From Falsiroseomonas frigidaquae (lineage in GTDB: Bacteria > Pseudomonadota > Alphaproteobacteria > Acetobacterales > Acetobacteraceae): a stretch of DNA of 64,000 nt. The stretch is from the NCBI RefSeq assembly GCF_012163145.1, contig NZ_JAAVTX010000002.1:1-64000 (forward strand). The letters run 5' to 3'. The notes beneath the pieces are model-generated. The model saw only the letters and a program-made list of their open reading frames with translations, did not search any database and had not been told where the DNA came from. This document shows, piece after piece, positions 43,041 through 52,304 of the stretch. The position numbers and the translations under genes are program-made. Positions within the stretch are counted from its first letter, which is position 1. Each line of letters begins with the position of its first letter.

Positions 43041-43892
43041 TCAGGCCAGCCGGGCGGAAACCTGCGCCGCGCAGGCCTGCAGCCGCTGCAACAGCAGGGC
43101 TGGATCCTCCCCCGGATAGGCTTCTGCCGGCATGATCCGGGTGAGGCTGCCGGCGACCTGCGCGCCGTCACGCGACCGCACCGGCACGGAAACCGCCGCC
43201 AGATGCCGGTTGAAGCGGCCGACGGTGGTGACCTGGCCATCCCGCCGGATGCCCGCCAGGCGCTGGCGCACCGCAGCCCAGTCCGCCCCCAGCCCCGCCG
43301 CCGCCATTTCCGCTTGGCGCTGCACGAACAGGGCGCGGATGCGCGGCGTCGGCAGGCTGGCGAGGATGACCAGCGAGGCGGCGCCCTGGAACAGCGGCAG
43401 CGGCAGTCCCCGGGCGCGCAGGATGCTGATGCGGCGGCCGCCGGCCTCGATCGCCTCGGGCCCCTCACGGTGCACGCAGAGCACCTTGTCGCGGTACAGG
43501 CTGCACAGCAGGACCATACTGTTGGGCATCTCCGCCGCCAGTTCCGGCAGCACCGCCTCGCCCGCCTGCAGCAGCGGGTCGGCGATCCGCATCAGCCGCT
43601 CCAGCTCGACGATGCGGGGGCCGAGCGAGTAGCGGCCCTGGGATGCCTGGGCGAGCAGCCCGGCATCGCACAGCGCCTTCACGTAACGATAGGCGGTGGA
43701 TTTCGTGTAGCCGAGCCGCGCCTGCAGATCATCCACCCGGATCACCGGCTGGTCCGGGGTGAACTGGTCCAGCACCTCCAGCATCCGCACCAGGCTGCCC
43801 GGCGCGGCCACCGCGGGCGCTTCAACGGGCACCTCCGGCGTGGCTCCGGGCAGCATCTCGGTACGTATCTGGGATGGCGTCTGGGAGGACAT
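43041..43892 (-). CDS. IclR-family transcriptional regulator (paired with TauD-like operon)
   Basis: 283 residues. Winged HTH R-V-D-D-L-Q-A-R-L-G-Y-T-K-S-T-A-Y-R-Y-V (about 50-70), then the IclR effector domain. Divergent from the dioxygenase at 44036 with a 19-bp palindrome in the gap, and also just upstream of the RND adaptor on its own strand. It most likely regulates the dioxygenase operon; control of the pump is possible. Confidence 0.9.
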   Translation of the reverse strand: MSSQTPSQIRTEMLPGATPEVPVEAPAVAAPGSLVRMLEVLDQFTPDQPVIRVDDLQARLGYTKSTAYRYVKALCDAGLLAQASQGRYSLGPRIVELERLMRIADPLLQAGEAVLPELAAEMPNSMVLLCSLYRDKVLCVHREGPEAIEAGGRRISILRARGLPLPLFQGAASLVILASLPTPRIRALFVQRQAEMAAAGLGADWAAVRQRLAGIRRDGQVTTVGRFNRHLAAVSVPVRSRDGAQVAGSLTRIMPAEAYPGEDPALLLQRLQACAAQVSARLA

Positions 43893-43946
43893 GACGAGCT
43901 TGATACCGCGAATGGGGGTTGCGAGCGACGGGGGTGCGGGCTTAAC

Positions 43947-43965
43947 TTTCCCAAAATGTGGGAAA
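43947..43965. promoter_or_regulatory. 19-bp palindrome, candidate IclR operator
   Basis: TTTCCCA (43947-43953) and TGGGAAA (43959-43965) with AAATG between, in the 143-bp space between the divergent IclR and dioxygenase genes. Size and symmetry match IclR-family operators. Confidence 0.6.
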
Positions 43966-44035
43966 CGGCGCTGTTCCTGCCAAGGTGAAACTGGCAGTTC
44001 AGCGTCGGCCCGAGAAACTGGTCAGGAGGAAACCC

Positions 44036-44941
44036 ATGCCCGATATCCGCCCCACCGGCGATGTGCTTGGTGCGACCGTCACCGGCATCGACCTGTCCCG
44101 CCCGATGTCCGACGGCGACTTCGCCGTCATCCTGCGCGCCCTGGGCGAGCACGGCGTGCTGCGTTTCCCGGAGCAGCTTCTGGAACCGGCGGCGCTGCGT
44201 GACTTCTCGGCCCGCTTCGGCAGCATCCAGGCCTCCGTCACCGGCAAGTTCCAGGACCCGCAGGTGCCGGAAGTCGGCATTCTTTCCAACATCGTCGAGG
44301 ACGGGAAGCCGATCGGCATCGCCGATGCCGGCCAGGACTGGCACACCGACATGTCCTATCGCGACACGATGGGCTTCGTGAACGTGCTGAACGCGCACAA
44401 GGTGCCGGTGCGCGACGGCAAGCCGCTGGGCAACACGCTTTTCGCCAATATGCATGCAGCCTATGAGGCGCTGGACCCCGCCCTGAAGCAGCGGCTGGAC
44501 GGCATGACCGCCACGCACGACTTCAACAAGTTCTGGGAAGGCATGCTGGCCAAGGGCAGCGGCCGTGGCCCGCTGACCGCCGCGCAGCGCGCCAGCCGCC
44601 CGCCCTCGGTCCATCCGGTCTTCCTGACGCATCCGATCACCGGCCGGAAGGTGCTGTACTGCAACCCCGGCTACGCGATGCGGATCAACGAGCTGGACGA
44701 GGCCGAGAGCGACCGGGTGCTGGAGCAGCTCTTCGCGCATCAGCTGGAGAAGCGTTTCATCTACACCCATGTCTGGGCGGAGCGTGACCTGCTGATCTGG
44801 GACAATATCGGCACGCTGCACAACGCCCTGCCGGATTACCGTGCCGATGAGCCGCGCATGATGAAGCGCTGCCAGGTGATGGCCGACCGCGTCTTCCAGC
44901 CTGGCTTCATGCCCCAGCCGGCGATGGCCGCCGCACGATGA
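44036..44941 (+). CDS. TauD/TfdA-family 2-oxoglutarate dioxygenase
   Basis: 301 residues. Iron ligands in D-W-H-T-D-M-S-Y and the distal G-T-L-H-N-A, followed by D-E-P-R-M-M (oxoglutarate Arg). H-D-F-N-K-F-W in the middle is shared with its paralogue at 50382. Oxidises an organic substrate to start its degradation. AGGAGGA seven bases before ATG 44036. ATGA overlap with the hydrolase gene after it. Confidence 0.92.
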   Translation: MPDIRPTGDVLGATVTGIDLSRPMSDGDFAVILRALGEHGVLRFPEQLLEPAALRDFSARFGSIQASVTGKFQDPQVPEVGILSNIVEDGKPIGIADAGQDWHTDMSYRDTMGFVNVLNAHKVPVRDGKPLGNTLFANMHAAYEALDPALKQRLDGMTATHDFNKFWEGMLAKGSGRGPLTAAQRASRPPSVHPVFLTHPITGRKVLYCNPGYAMRINELDEAESDRVLEQLFAHQLEKRFIYTHVWAERDLLIWDNIGTLHNALPDYRADEPRMMKRCQVMADRVFQPGFMPQPAMAAAR

Positions 44942-45789
44942 AGCTGCTCAGCTTCGAGACCGCCGCCGGCGCCAGCTACGGCGCCGCGGTAGCCGGCGGC
45001 GTGGTCGATCTCGGTCGTCGCCTGGGCACGCGCTACCCATCGCTCCGGGCGCTGCTGGCCGGCGGCGCGCCGGCGCTGGAAGCCGCCCGCGCGGAGCAGG
45101 GCGTGGACCATGCGCTGGATGCCGTGGCCTTCCTGCCGGTGGTGCCGGATGCGAAGAAGATCATTGGCATCGGCCTCAACTACCGGTCCCATGTGGCGGA
45201 GGAATCCGGCCGCGCACCGCCGCCCTTCCCGCGCGTCTTCGGCCGTTGGAACGATTCGGTGGTGGGCCATGGCGCGGCGCTGTGGCGGCCCAAGGCGTCG
45301 GAGCAATTCGACTATGAGGGTGAGCTGGCGCTTATCATCGGCAAGCCGGGCCGCCACATCGCCAAGGACCGCGCCTTCGACCACATCGCCGGCTATGCCT
45401 GCTTCACCGATGGCAGCCTGCGCGACTGGCAGCAGCACACCACCACCTCCGGCAAGAACTTCTACCGATCCGGCGCCTGCGGCCCGTATCTGGTGACGGC
45501 GGATGAGGTGGGGGATGCGACGAAGCTGACCCTCGTCTCCCGCCTGAACGGGAAGGAGGTGCAGCACGCCTCCACCGGCGACCTGATCTACGACATCCCG
45601 ACGCTGCTCGCCTATGTCTCCGCCATCACACGGCTGGAGCCGGGCGACATCATCGCCACCGGCACGCCGGAAGGTGTCGGCTCCCGCCGCACGCCGCCGC
45701 TGTGGATGCGCGCCGGCGATGTCTTCGAGGTGGAGATCACCGGCCTCGGCACGCTGCGCAACCCCGTGGTTGAGGAACAGGAAGCATGA
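44938..45789 (+). CDS. Fumarylacetoacetate hydrolase (FAH) family protein
   Basis: 283 residues. I-G-I-G-L-N-Y-R-S-H-V-A-E, metal ligands in F-D-Y-E-G-E-L-A-L-I (Glu, Glu) and F-T-D-G-S-L-R-D-W-Q (Asp), and G-D-I-I-A-T-G-T-P-E-G-V-G. FAH enzymes split C-C bonds or decarboxylate oxo-diacids. Coupled by 4-bp overlaps to the dioxygenase and the dehydrogenase; probably acts after the dioxygenase opens or hydroxylates the substrate. Confidence 0.92.
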   Translation: MKLLSFETAAGASYGAAVAGGVVDLGRRLGTRYPSLRALLAGGAPALEAARAEQGVDHALDAVAFLPVVPDAKKIIGIGLNYRSHVAEESGRAPPPFPRVFGRWNDSVVGHGAALWRPKASEQFDYEGELALIIGKPGRHIAKDRAFDHIAGYACFTDGSLRDWQQHTTTSGKNFYRSGACGPYLVTADEVGDATKLTLVSRLNGKEVQHASTGDLIYDIPTLLAYVSAITRLEPGDIIATGTPEGVGSRRTPPLWMRAGDVFEVEITGLGTLRNPVVEEQEA

Positions 45790-46895
45790 GCGCCACCACG
45801 GCGGAGGCCCGGCTGATGGTGCCGGCGGAGCGTGTGCACGCGCAGATCCTGGCCATTCTCAATAGCTGGGGCATGGCGGAGGATCTGGCGGCGACGACGG
45901 CGGAGATGATGGTCGAGACCGACCTGCTCGGCGTGGATTCGCACGGCATCTCTATGCTGATGACCTATGAGGCGCGGTACCGGGAGGGCAAGCTGGACCT
46001 GCAGGCCCGCCCGCGCATCATCCGCCAGGGGCCGGCGACGGCGCTGGTGGATGCGGGCGCGGGGCTCGGCCACCCGGTTTCCGTCTTCGCCATGAACCTG
46101 GCGGTGGACAAGGCCATGCAGACCGGCGTGGCGGTGGTGGGCGTGCGCAATTCCCACCACTTCGGCGCGGCCGGAATCTATGCGCGCCTCGCGGCGAAGC
46201 GCGGCGCGGTCGGCATGGTCACCAGCGCCACGCGCGGCATCTCCATGGTGCCGACGGGTGGCGCGGTGCCGGTGCTCGGCACCAATCCTCTGGCCTTCGC
46301 CGCCCCCACCGGGCGCAACCCGCCCTTCGTGCTGGACATGGCCACCACCACGGTCGCCGCAGGCAAGGTGAAGGTCTACCACCTGAACGACCGCCCGGTG
46401 CCGGCCGGCTGGGTGATGGACGGCGCCGGCGCCAGCGTCACGGACCCGCACCTCGCGCATGAATTCGTCATGCAGCGCCCTGAAGGCGGGCTGACTCCGC
46501 TGGGCGGCACGCCGGAGATGGCGAGCCACAAGGGCTACGGCCTGGCGATGATGGTGCACATCCTGGGCGGCACGCTGGTCGGCGCCAGCTTCTCGCCGAT
46601 CCGCAACCGCACGCAGTCGGAGAAGGACCCGGACGGGCTCGGGCATTTCTTCATGGCGTTGAATCCTGCGGCGTTCCGCGAGGAGGGCGAATTCGAGCAC
46701 GATCTCGATGAGGCCATCGACGTGCTGCGCGCCACGCCGGCCGCCGATCCGGCCCGCCCGGTACAGGTGGCCGGCGACCCGGAGGAAACGGCACGGGCCC
46801 GGCGCCTGCGGGACGGCATTCCGGTGCCGCCCGCGCTGGACCGCCATATCCGCGCGATCTGCGAGCGCGGAGGTGCCGCATACCTGCTGGGCTGA
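45786..46895 (+). CDS. Ldh/MDH-type 2-hydroxyacid dehydrogenase (YiaK-like)
   Basis: 369 residues and a close relative of the enzyme at 16407: E-T-D-L-L-G-V-D-S-H-G-I-S, V-R-N-S-H-H-F-G-A-A-G, G-T-N-P-L-A-F-A-A-P-T, A-S-H-K-G-Y-G-L-A. NAD(P)-linked oxidation or reduction of a hydroxy acid made by the preceding enzymes. ATGA overlap with the FAH gene. Confidence 0.9.
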   Translation: MSATTAEARLMVPAERVHAQILAILNSWGMAEDLAATTAEMMVETDLLGVDSHGISMLMTYEARYREGKLDLQARPRIIRQGPATALVDAGAGLGHPVSVFAMNLAVDKAMQTGVAVVGVRNSHHFGAAGIYARLAAKRGAVGMVTSATRGISMVPTGGAVPVLGTNPLAFAAPTGRNPPFVLDMATTTVAAGKVKVYHLNDRPVPAGWVMDGAGASVTDPHLAHEFVMQRPEGGLTPLGGTPEMASHKGYGLAMMVHILGGTLVGASFSPIRNRTQSEKDPDGLGHFFMALNPAAFREEGEFEHDLDEAIDVLRATPAADPARPVQVAGDPEETARARRLRDGIPVPPALDRHIRAICERGGAAYLLG

Positions 46896-46926
46896 CGCGA
46901 CAAGAAACAAGACAGGGAGAGAAACG

Positions 46927-48528
46927 ATGAAGACCGGAACCCTCAAGACGCTGTTGCTGGCCGGCTGCGTGCTCGGCGCGGGCGTCGTGCAGACGGCCGG
47001 CGGGCAGAGCGCGGGCGCGCAGACGCTGCGCATGGCGGTGGGCGCGCAGGTCACGTCGCTGGACCCGCACTACCACAACATCTCCCCCAACAACGCCTTC
47101 GCCGCGACGATCTTCTCCAACCTGATGGAGATGGACCCGAATTCGCGCCCCGTGGCGGCGCTGGCCGAAAGCTGGCGGCCGATCGGCGAGGATGTGTGGG
47201 AATTGAAGCTGCGCGCCGGCGTGACCTTCCACGACGGCACGCCCTTCACCGCGGATGATGTGGCCTTCACGCTGGACCGCATCCCGAAGGTGGTGAACAG
47301 CCCCGGCTCCTTCCGCACCTACACCCATTCGATCATCGGCGTGGAGGTGGTGGACCCGCTCACGGTGCGGCTGCAGACGCGCGGGCCCGACCCGGTGCTG
47401 CCCGCCAACCTGTCCCAGGTGCCGATGCTGTCGCGCAAGATCCATGAGGGCGCCAGCACGGAGGATTTCAATTCCGGCCGCCTCGCCATCGGCACCGGCC
47501 CGTTCCGCATCATCGGCGGCCGGTCGCCGGACCGGATCGAGCTGGAGCGCAACGACAGCTATTGGGACGGGGCGGAACCGTGGCAGCGGGTGGAATACCG
47601 CATGGTGACCAACGCCGCCGCGCGCACCTCCTCCCTGCTCGCGGGCGACGTGGATTTCATTGACCAGGTGCCGACGGCCGACCTGGCGCGGATGCGGCGG
47701 GACGAGAGCATCCGCATCTCGGAAATCGACAGCCTGCGCCTGGTGTATTTCCACTTCGACCACATGCGGGACGGGCCTTCGCCGTTCATCACCGACAACG
47801 CCGGCCAGCCGCTGCCGCGCAACCCGCTGCGCGATGTGCGCGTGCGCCGCGCGCTGGCGCTGGCGGTGGACCGCGCCGCAATCGTCGAGCGGGTGATGGA
47901 AGGCAATGCGGCGGCGATCAACCAGTTCATGCCGCCGGGCGCCTTCGGCCACGCGCCGGAACTGGCGCCGCCGCCGCCGGCCGACCCGGCCCAGGCACGC
48001 CGCCTGCTGGCCGAGGCCGGCTACCCGGAGGGCTTCCGCATTACGCTGCACGGCCCGAATGACCGCTACCCGAACGATGCGCGCATCGTGCAGGCAGTGG
48101 CGCAGATGTGGTCGCGCATCGGCGTTCGCACCGCGGTGGATGTGCAGCCCTTCTCCAGCTTCGTGACGCGCGCCTCGCGGCAGGAATTCTCGTCGTTCCT
48201 CGTCTCCTGGGGCAGCTCGACGGGCGAGCCTTCCGGCGGCATGCGCTCGGTGCTCGCGACCTTCGATCGGTCGCGCGGCATGGGCGCGGTCAATCGCGGC
48301 CGCTACTCCAATCCGGAATTCGATGCACTGCTGATGCGCGGCATGCGGGAGCTGGATGACGCGAAGCGGGAGGCGCTGCTGCAGGAGGCGATGCGCATGG
48401 CGATGGCCGACCAGGCGATCATCCCGACGCATGTGCAGCGCAATGTCTGGGCGATGCGACAGGGCTTCGCCCACACGCCGCGCACGGATGAGCGGACCCG
48501 GCCGCAGGATGTGCGCCCGGCCAACTGA
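46927..48528 (+). CDS. ABC transporter substrate-binding protein, family 5 (DppA/OppA type)
   Basis: 533 residues. Signal K-T-L-L-L-A-G-C-V-L-G-A-G-V-V-Q-T, and the SBP_bac_5 marks V-T-S-L-D-P-H-Y-H, T-F-H-D-G-T-P-F-T-A-D-D-V-A-F-T and R-L-A-I-G-T-G-P-F-R. Binds peptides or similar solutes in the periplasm. No DppBCDF partners in the window. End of the dioxygenase operon (31-bp gap), followed by a terminator. A paralogue is at 54650. Confidence 0.92.
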   Translation: MKTGTLKTLLLAGCVLGAGVVQTAGGQSAGAQTLRMAVGAQVTSLDPHYHNISPNNAFAATIFSNLMEMDPNSRPVAALAESWRPIGEDVWELKLRAGVTFHDGTPFTADDVAFTLDRIPKVVNSPGSFRTYTHSIIGVEVVDPLTVRLQTRGPDPVLPANLSQVPMLSRKIHEGASTEDFNSGRLAIGTGPFRIIGGRSPDRIELERNDSYWDGAEPWQRVEYRMVTNAAARTSSLLAGDVDFIDQVPTADLARMRRDESIRISEIDSLRLVYFHFDHMRDGPSPFITDNAGQPLPRNPLRDVRVRRALALAVDRAAIVERVMEGNAAAINQFMPPGAFGHAPELAPPPPADPAQARRLLAEAGYPEGFRITLHGPNDRYPNDARIVQAVAQMWSRIGVRTAVDVQPFSSFVTRASRQEFSSFLVSWGSSTGEPSGGMRSVLATFDRSRGMGAVNRGRYSNPEFDALLMRGMRELDDAKREALLQEAMRMAMADQAIIPTHVQRNVWAMRQGFAHTPRTDERTRPQDVRPAN

Positions 48529-48557
48529 GCTCCGGTTGGTAAGGCCCCCTCACCCAA

Positions 48558-48591
48558 CCCTCTCCCCCCATGCGGGGGGAGAGGGCTTTTT
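48558..48591. terminator. Bidirectional intrinsic terminator / REP-like palindrome
   Basis: 12-bp perfect stem (48558-48569 and 48574-48585, CCCTCTCCCCCC/GGGGGGAGAGGG) with loop ATGC, then CTTTTTG. Between the convergent receptor gene and beta-lactamase-like gene. Shares its arms with the palindrome at 5789-5822. Confidence 0.75.
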
Positions 48592-48598
48592 GTGCCTG

Positions 48599-49441
48599 CT
48601 AGCGCAGGGCGTCCCAGCAGCCGCGCGCGATGCGGCCGATGCTGGCGAAGGAGGCGGCGAAGCCGGGCAGGCCGTCCGGCATCGTCTCCGGCACCCAATC
48701 CGTGGCGGCGGCCAGGATGAACAGGGGCTTGCCGCCATCGAAGACGATGCCTGCATCCATCCGCCCGCGCCGGCCGCGCCCGGTCTTGTGCGCGACCTTC
48801 GTGCCATAGGGCAGCAGCGAGGGAATCAGGTTCCGCAGGATCTGCCAGCTCAGGATATCCATCGCCAGGCGGCAGAGCTCCGGCGAGCTGCCCAAGCGCT
48901 TCGCCACGGCCGCATCCTCCGTCCCGCGCAGGATCAGGTCCAGCAGCAGCACCTGGTCCGATTGCGTTGTCGTCGCCACCGCCTCCGGCGGATGATCCCA
49001 GCCGATGCCGAGCGGCGGGATCAGGCCACGATGGTCGGTGCCCTGCATGCCGATGCCGCGGCAATAGTCGGTCATCGTCTCCGGCCCCAGCCGTTCCAGC
49101 ACCGCCTGGGTGCAGACATTGTCGCTGGTGATCATCATGTTCACGATCACGTCGCGCAACGGGATAATGCAGCCCGGCGTCATGTAGCGATAGGTGCCAG
49201 AGGCAACGTCCTTCTGCAGCCGCGCCTCGATCTCCACCGGATCATCCAGCCGCAGCTTGCCTTCATGCACCGCGGCCAGCGCCGCCATCATGATGGAGAT
49301 CTTGCGTACGCTGGCGGAGGGCATCGGCACATCGCCCTCATGATGCGCCTCCGCGTCGCGGCGCAGATCCTTCACGTGCCAGCGCGTGGTGAAAGGGTAG
49401 GAATCGCCGATCGTCTTCAGCCGTGCGGCCAGGTCTTGCAT
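48599..49441 (-). CDS. Serine hydrolase of the class A beta-lactamase fold
   Basis: 280 residues. Active Ser in S-V-R-K (SxxK), then T-S-D-N (SDN) and H-K-T-G (KTG). The omega-loop shows no ExxLN motif with the deacylating Glu, and no signal peptide precedes the conserved part, so it is probably a cytoplasmic esterase or peptidase rather than a resistance beta-lactamase. Convergent with the receptor gene; 65 bp upstream of it is the second IclR gene end. Confidence 0.82.
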   Translation of the reverse strand: MQDLAARLKTIGDSYPFTTRWHVKDLRRDAEAHHEGDVPMPSASVRKISIMMAALAAVHEGKLRLDDPVEIEARLQKDVASGTYRYMTPGCIIPLRDVIVNMMITSDNVCTQAVLERLGPETMTDYCRGIGMQGTDHRGLIPPLGIGWDHPPEAVATTTQSDQVLLLDLILRGTEDAAVAKRLGSSPELCRLAMDILSWQILRNLIPSLLPYGTKVAHKTGRGRRGRMDAGIVFDGGKPLFILAAATDWVPETMPDGLPGFAASFASIGRIARGCWDALR

Positions 49442-49506
49442 GGTGTTCTCCTCTCCACCACCAACCTAGCCAGCGCATGGCGCGCGCACCAGACAGCGCG
49501 CGCAGA

Positions 49507-50262
49507 TCAGCGTCGATCCGTGGAAAGCGGGCGCAGCGTCGCGATCTTCTCCCGCATCAGGCGCAGGATGCCGCCGCGGCTGCGCCGCATGCGCGCGAGC
49601 GGCCCGCTGACGGCGACAGCCAGCGGGCGATGCCCTTCCGTCACCGGCAGGGCCATGCTCAGCATCATCGTATCCGGCACCACCGCGCCCTCGCTGCGCG
49701 CATGGCCCTGCACACGAATTTGCGCCAGCTCCGCCAGCAGCGGCGCCACCGCCAGCGGCACGGCGCCGCGCCCTGCATTGATGCGCCGCAGCAGCCGCGC
49801 CACCTCCGCGTCGCTCTGCTGTGCCAGCAGCACCTTGCCGGCGGCAGGCAGGAAGATCGGCCGGCGCGAGCCGGGCTTGATGTGGAAGCGCACCGGGCGG
49901 ATGGATTGCAGGATGCGGATGTAGTCCACGTATTCGCCGTGCTGCATCGCCAGTACGATCGTCTCCCCCGTCTCCGCCTGCAACTCATCCATCAGGCGCG
50001 GGATGCCGCCTTCCTCGGCGAAGAAGCGATCGAAGATCCAGGTGCCGAGCACGGCGAAGCGGATGGTGGGCTGGTAGTCCCGCGCGCGTGGCTCGTATTC
50101 CAGGTAGCCCAGCGACAGCAGCGATTTCAGCAGGACCGAGGTCGAGCTCAACGGGAAGCCAAGCGCCGCGGCAACCTCCGTCACTGTGGCTGGCGCATGG
50201 CGATGGGCGAAGAACTCGAAGATCTCCAGCACCCGGCCCGCGGATTTCACCACGCCATCCAT
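49507..50262 (-). CDS. IclR-family transcriptional regulator (paired with second TauD-like gene)
   Basis: 251 residues. HTH T-V-T-E-V-A-A-A-L-G-F-P-L-S-S-T-S-V-L-L near 26-45, then IclR effector domain with D-Y-I-R-I-L. Divergent from the dioxygenase at 50382 (119-bp gap carrying a 12-bp palindrome). Likely local regulator of that gene and the two receptors after it. Confidence 0.9.
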   Translation of the reverse strand: MDGVVKSAGRVLEIFEFFAHRHAPATVTEVAAALGFPLSSTSVLLKSLLSLGYLEYEPRARDYQPTIRFAVLGTWIFDRFFAEEGGIPRLMDELQAETGETIVLAMQHGEYVDYIRILQSIRPVRFHIKPGSRRPIFLPAAGKVLLAQQSDAEVARLLRRINAGRGAVPLAVAPLLAELAQIRVQGHARSEGAVVPDTMMLSMALPVTEGHRPLAVAVSGPLARMRRSRGGILRLMREKIATLRPLSTDRR

Positions 50263-50305
50263 CCTCGCCTCCCGCTCGGCACCGCTTCATATATGTGGAA
50301 TCGGC

Positions 50306-50317
50306 GCAGCATGCTGC
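50306..50317. promoter_or_regulatory. 12-bp perfect palindrome, candidate IclR operator
   Basis: GCAGCATGCTGC lies between the divergent IclR gene and the dioxygenase. An AT-rich CATATATG sits just beside it (about 50288-50295). Either could be part of the operator or promoter. Confidence 0.45.
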
Positions 50318-50381
50318 AACGGCGGTTGACCCGCGACCGGGGCTCGGGGAGCCTCCCGCGCAAGATGAGGGAGGATGCCCG

Positions 50382-51260
50382 ATGCAGGTCATTGCAAATC
50401 AGGGCGGAGTCGGCGCAACGGTACGCGGCGTGGACCTCGCCCGGCCGCTGACGGATGCCGATTTCCGCGCGCTGCTGCGCGCGCTTGGCACGCATGGCGT
50501 GCTCTGCGCGCCGGACCAGTCGCTGGAAGCACCGCAGATCAGTGCGTTGGGCAGCCGCTTCGGCACGCTGGAGCACAACGTCGCCAACATGTTCCACCCG
50601 GACGGCCATCCGGAGGTGATGATCCTGTCCAACGTGGTGCAGGACGGCAAGCCGGTCGGGCTGAACGATGCCGGCCAGGGCTGGCACACCGACATGAGCT
50701 ATTCCACGGAGATCGCGCTCGCCAACATCCTGCACGCCAAGCAGGTGCCGGTGCGCGACGGGCGACCGCTGGGCGACACGCAGTTCCTCGACATGCATGC
50801 GGCCTATGCGGATCTGCCGGCGGAGGTGAAGCAGCGCCTGGAAGGCCGCACCGCGATCCACGACTTCAACAAGTTCTGGGAGATGATGCGCCAGCGCCCC
50901 GGCTCCACCCGGCCACCGCTGACCGAGGAACAGCTCCGCCGCAAGCCGCCGGTGAGCCAGCCGATCTTCCGCACCCACCCCATCACCGGCCGCCGCGTGC
51001 TGTACTGCAACCCCGGCTATGCGATGCGGATCGAGGGCATGGAGGAGGCGGAGAGCGACGCCATGCTGGACTTCCTGTTCCGCCATCAGTCGCAGGAGAA
51101 GTACCTGTACTCGCATCGCTGGACGCCGGGCGACGTGCTGATGTGGGACAACATCGCCACGACGCACAACGCCGTCGCGGATTACCGTGCCGATGAGCCA
51201 CGCTACATCCTGCGCGTGCAGGTGATGGCGACACTGGACTACGCGCGCCTGGCGGCCTGA
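50382..51260 (+). CDS. TauD/TfdA-family 2-oxoglutarate dioxygenase (paralogue of the 44036 gene)
   Basis: 292 residues. Iron ligands G-W-H-T-D-M-S-Y and A-T-T-H-N-A, with D-E-P-R-Y (oxoglutarate Arg), and H-D-F-N-K-F-W as in the paralogue. GAGGGAGG ribosome site. First gene of the second IclR module; substrate probably related to that of the first. Confidence 0.91.
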   Translation: MQVIANQGGVGATVRGVDLARPLTDADFRALLRALGTHGVLCAPDQSLEAPQISALGSRFGTLEHNVANMFHPDGHPEVMILSNVVQDGKPVGLNDAGQGWHTDMSYSTEIALANILHAKQVPVRDGRPLGDTQFLDMHAAYADLPAEVKQRLEGRTAIHDFNKFWEMMRQRPGSTRPPLTEEQLRRKPPVSQPIFRTHPITGRRVLYCNPGYAMRIEGMEEAESDAMLDFLFRHQSQEKYLYSHRWTPGDVLMWDNIATTHNAVADYRADEPRYILRVQVMATLDYARLAA

Positions 51261-51298
51261 AGACCAGGGCGCCAACAAAAACAGGGGGAGAAACAATA

Positions 51299-52270
51299 AT
51301 GAACATCACCAGGCGACAGGCCGGCGCGGGCCTGCTCGGCGCGCTTGCGCTGCCCGGATTTGCACGGGCGCAGAGCTTTCCGAGCCGCACCATCCGCCTC
51401 GTCGTCGGCTTCGCCGCCGGTGGGCCGACCGACGTCATCGCGCGCGTGGTGGCGCAGGACATGTCGGCCAGCCTGGGCCAATCCGTCATCGTTGAGAACC
51501 GCACGGGTGCGAATGCCCTGGTGGCGACGGAGGCGGTGGCGCGGGAGCAGGCGGATGGCTACACGCTGATGGTGACCACGCTGTCGCACAGCGTGAATTC
51601 CATCCTGCTGCCGAATGCGCGCTACCATCCGCTGCGCGACTTCGCGCCGGTCAGCCTGCTGGCCGTGCTGCCGCTGATCGCGGTGACCGGCGCCACCACC
51701 CCGTACCGCACGCTGGCGCAGCTTGTGGATGCGGCGAAGGCGAAGCCGGGCGAGGTGACCTATGGCTCCGCCGGCAATGGCGGCTCCGCGCATCTGGCCG
51801 CCGCGCTGCTGGCGGTGCAGTCCGGCACGGAGATGACGCATGTGCCCTTCCGCGGCAACGCGCCGGCGCTGACGGAGGTGATGTCGGGCCGCGTCTCCTT
51901 CATGTTCTATCCGATGATCGGCCTGGCGGATCACATCGCGCGCGGCTCGCTGCGCCCGCTCGGCGTATCCACCGCGGAACGCAGCCCGGATTATCCGCAG
52001 GTGCCGACGATGCGGGAGATCGGCTATCCGGGCTTCGAGGATTACAGCCAGGGCCTCGGCATCGCCGCCCCCGCCGGCACGCCGGAACCCGTGGTGGCCA
52101 GGCTCAACGCCGCGGTCCGCGCCTCGCTGGAAAAGCCGGAGACGAACCAGCGGCTGAAGTCGCTGGGCGCCATCGTCACCGCCTCCACCCCCGCGGAATT
52201 CGGTGCCTTCCTGGAACGCGACCTGGACCGCTGGCGCCGCGTGATCGAAGCGGCCAAGATCACGGGCTGA
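51299..52270 (+). CDS. Bug-family solute-binding protein
   Basis: 323 residues. Tat-like T-R-R-Q-A-G-A-G-L-L-G-A-L-A-L-P-G-F-A-R-A-Q signal; F-P-S-R-T-I-R-L-V-V-G-F-A-A-G-G-P-T-D, V-E-N-R-T-G-A-N-A-L-V, H-V-P-F-R-G. Periplasmic receptor for an organic acid, perhaps the dioxygenase substrate. GGGGGAG ribosome site; 38 bp after the dioxygenase. Confidence 0.92.
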   Translation: MNITRRQAGAGLLGALALPGFARAQSFPSRTIRLVVGFAAGGPTDVIARVVAQDMSASLGQSVIVENRTGANALVATEAVAREQADGYTLMVTTLSHSVNSILLPNARYHPLRDFAPVSLLAVLPLIAVTGATTPYRTLAQLVDAAKAKPGEVTYGSAGNGGSAHLAAALLAVQSGTEMTHVPFRGNAPALTEVMSGRVSFMFYPMIGLADHIARGSLRPLGVSTAERSPDYPQVPTMREIGYPGFEDYSQGLGIAAPAGTPEPVVARLNAAVRASLEKPETNQRLKSLGAIVTASTPAEFGAFLERDLDRWRRVIEAAKITG

Positions 52271-52304
52271 AGGCCGCGATCGAGGGCCAGGAGGAGACAC
52301 CGAC

